From the NCBI GenBank assembly GCA_014304965.1, contig JACRTZ010000276.1, positions 1 to 14,271 of the forward strand: 14,271 nucleotides of DNA, in the 5' to 3' direction. Below the pieces are notes generated by a model that saw only the letters and a program-made list of their open reading frames with translations, was not told where the DNA came from and searched no databases. This stretch comes from Vulcanimicrobiota bacterium (GTDB taxonomy: Bacteria; Vulcanimicrobiota; Vulcanimicrobiia; Vulcanimicrobiales; Vulcanimicrobiaceae). This document shows, one piece after another, positions 13,813 to 14,271 of the stretch. Made by a program: the position numbers and the translations under genes. Each line of letters opens with the position of its first letter. Position 1 is the first letter of the stretch.

Positions 13813-14271
13813 TTGCTCGTCGACTTCCACTGCCACACGTTCGAAAGTGACGGGACGCTTTCGCCGTTCGAACTGACCGCCGCGATGAAACGCCGCGGCG
13901 TCGGCATTTTTTCGATTACCGACCACGATACGCTCGGCGCCTACGATGCGCTCCGTCCCGGCGGGACCGACGATCCGCAACTCGCGCCGATGCAGCTGAT
14001 CGCCGGGATCGAAATCAATACGACGTACCGGGGAAACGAAGTGCACGTGCTGGGCTATGGGTTCGAGCCCGGGCCGGGTCCGCTGCAAACGTTAGTAGAA
14101 GAGAACCGCGTCGCGCGGAACGAGCGCGCGGCGAAAATGGTGGAGCAGCTCCAGGCCGCCGGCTACGAGATCACGATGGATCGCGTGCTTGCGGAAACTC
14201 CGGCAGGGTCGGGCGCCCCGCCCCTTGGGCGCCCTCACGTCGCCAAGGCACTCGTGCGAATGGGCGCCGTC
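13813..14271 (+). CDS. PHP-domain phosphoesterase, TrpH/YciV-like (3' truncated)
   Basis: The window ends inside the gene; 153 residues are seen of an expected 270-300. The start is set at TTG 13813, because the first PHP motif begins within four residues ('LVDFHCHTFESDGTLSP': H6, H8, D13). Further motifs are 'SITDHDTLGAYDAL' (34-47: D37, H38), 'IAGIEINTTYRG' (63-74: E67), 'EVHVLGYGF' (76-84: H78) and 'GRPHVAKALV' (139-148: H142). These are the metal-binding residues of PHP enzymes. The arrangement, including 'NRVARNERAAKMVEQLQAAG', matches the TrpH/YciV group. Members of that group include a 5'-3' exoribonuclease (RNase AM) and a 3',5'-nucleotide phosphatase. The exact substrate here is unknown. 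There is no clear ribosome site; the upstream gene ends 15 bp earlier in the same frame, so coupling is plausible. ATT or an unseen start cannot be ruled out. Confidence 0.88.
   Translation, partial: MLVDFHCHTFESDGTLSPFELTAAMKRRGVGIFSITDHDTLGAYDALRPGGTDDPQLAPMQLIAGIEINTTYRGNEVHVLGYGFEPGPGPLQTLVEENRVARNERAAKMVEQLQAAGYEITMDRVLAETPAGSGAPPLGRPHVAKALVRMGAV

Noticed and set aside
1..14271. Defence system, phage, transposon, CRISPR array or integron
   Set aside because: No recombinase, nuclease-defence domain, repeat array or attachment-site-like flanks were seen; composition is uniform across the window.

Overview
This is a high-GC window (roughly 60-65% by eye). Coding is dense, with ATGA stop/start overlaps and several GTG/TTG starts. 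The organism is evidently a diderm: it encodes a TonB-dependent outer-membrane receptor, an RseB-like envelope-stress protein and Tad pilus components. The mix of Tad minor pilins, etfBA, Ala/Pro-rich TPR lipoprotein-like secreted proteins, an AcuC/HDAC-like hydrolase and a TonB receptor with a CarboxypepD_reg domain would suit a deep-branching lineage such as Candidatus Eremiobacterota/Vulcanimicrobiota (WPS-2). That placement is inference; no rRNA or universal marker is present. I saw no tRNA, rRNA, CRISPR array, insertion sequence or phage gene.

Plus strand, left part (1-7126). The window opens inside a TadG-like pilus-assembly gene, followed by two TadE-like minor pilin genes, each joined to the previous one by a 4-bp ATGA overlap. 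After a 94-bp gap comes a second run: etfB, etfA, a secreted TPR-repeat protein, a histone-deacetylase-family hydrolase, a MauE/DoxX-like membrane protein carrying CGCFG, a membrane-anchored TlpA-like thioredoxin with WCPHC, and a 67-aa protein of unknown function. Gaps are 0-19 bp or overlaps, so one transcript is plausible. The MauE and TlpA proteins look like a thiol-redox pair acting across the membrane.

Minus strand, middle and right (7133-13086, read right to left). A four-helix His-containing membrane protein is followed by a TonB-dependent receptor and a secreted His/Met-rich protein with two similar halves. Then come an ECF sigma factor, its zinc-finger (ZAS) anti-sigma factor and an RseB/MucB-like periplasmic regulator. 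The first three suggest metal (perhaps copper) handling at the outer membrane. The last three form a compact envelope-stress module equivalent to RpoE-RseA-RseB. Spacings of 50, 23, 61, -4 and -14 bp would allow co-transcription. The left end of this set meets the plus-strand run with only 6 bp between the two stop codons.

Plus strand, right end (13237-14271). A 150-bp, very GC-rich divergent spacer with back-to-back palindromes separates the minus-strand set from a 186-aa protein of unknown function and a PHP-domain phosphoesterase (TrpH/YciV type) cut by the window edge.

Nothing here is a clear new defence or mobile system. The most unusual points are the RseB-type sigma cassette placed behind a TonB/metal gene set, the internally duplicated His/Met protein, the HDAC-MauE-TlpA coupling, and the shared four-cysteine pattern in all three pilus proteins.
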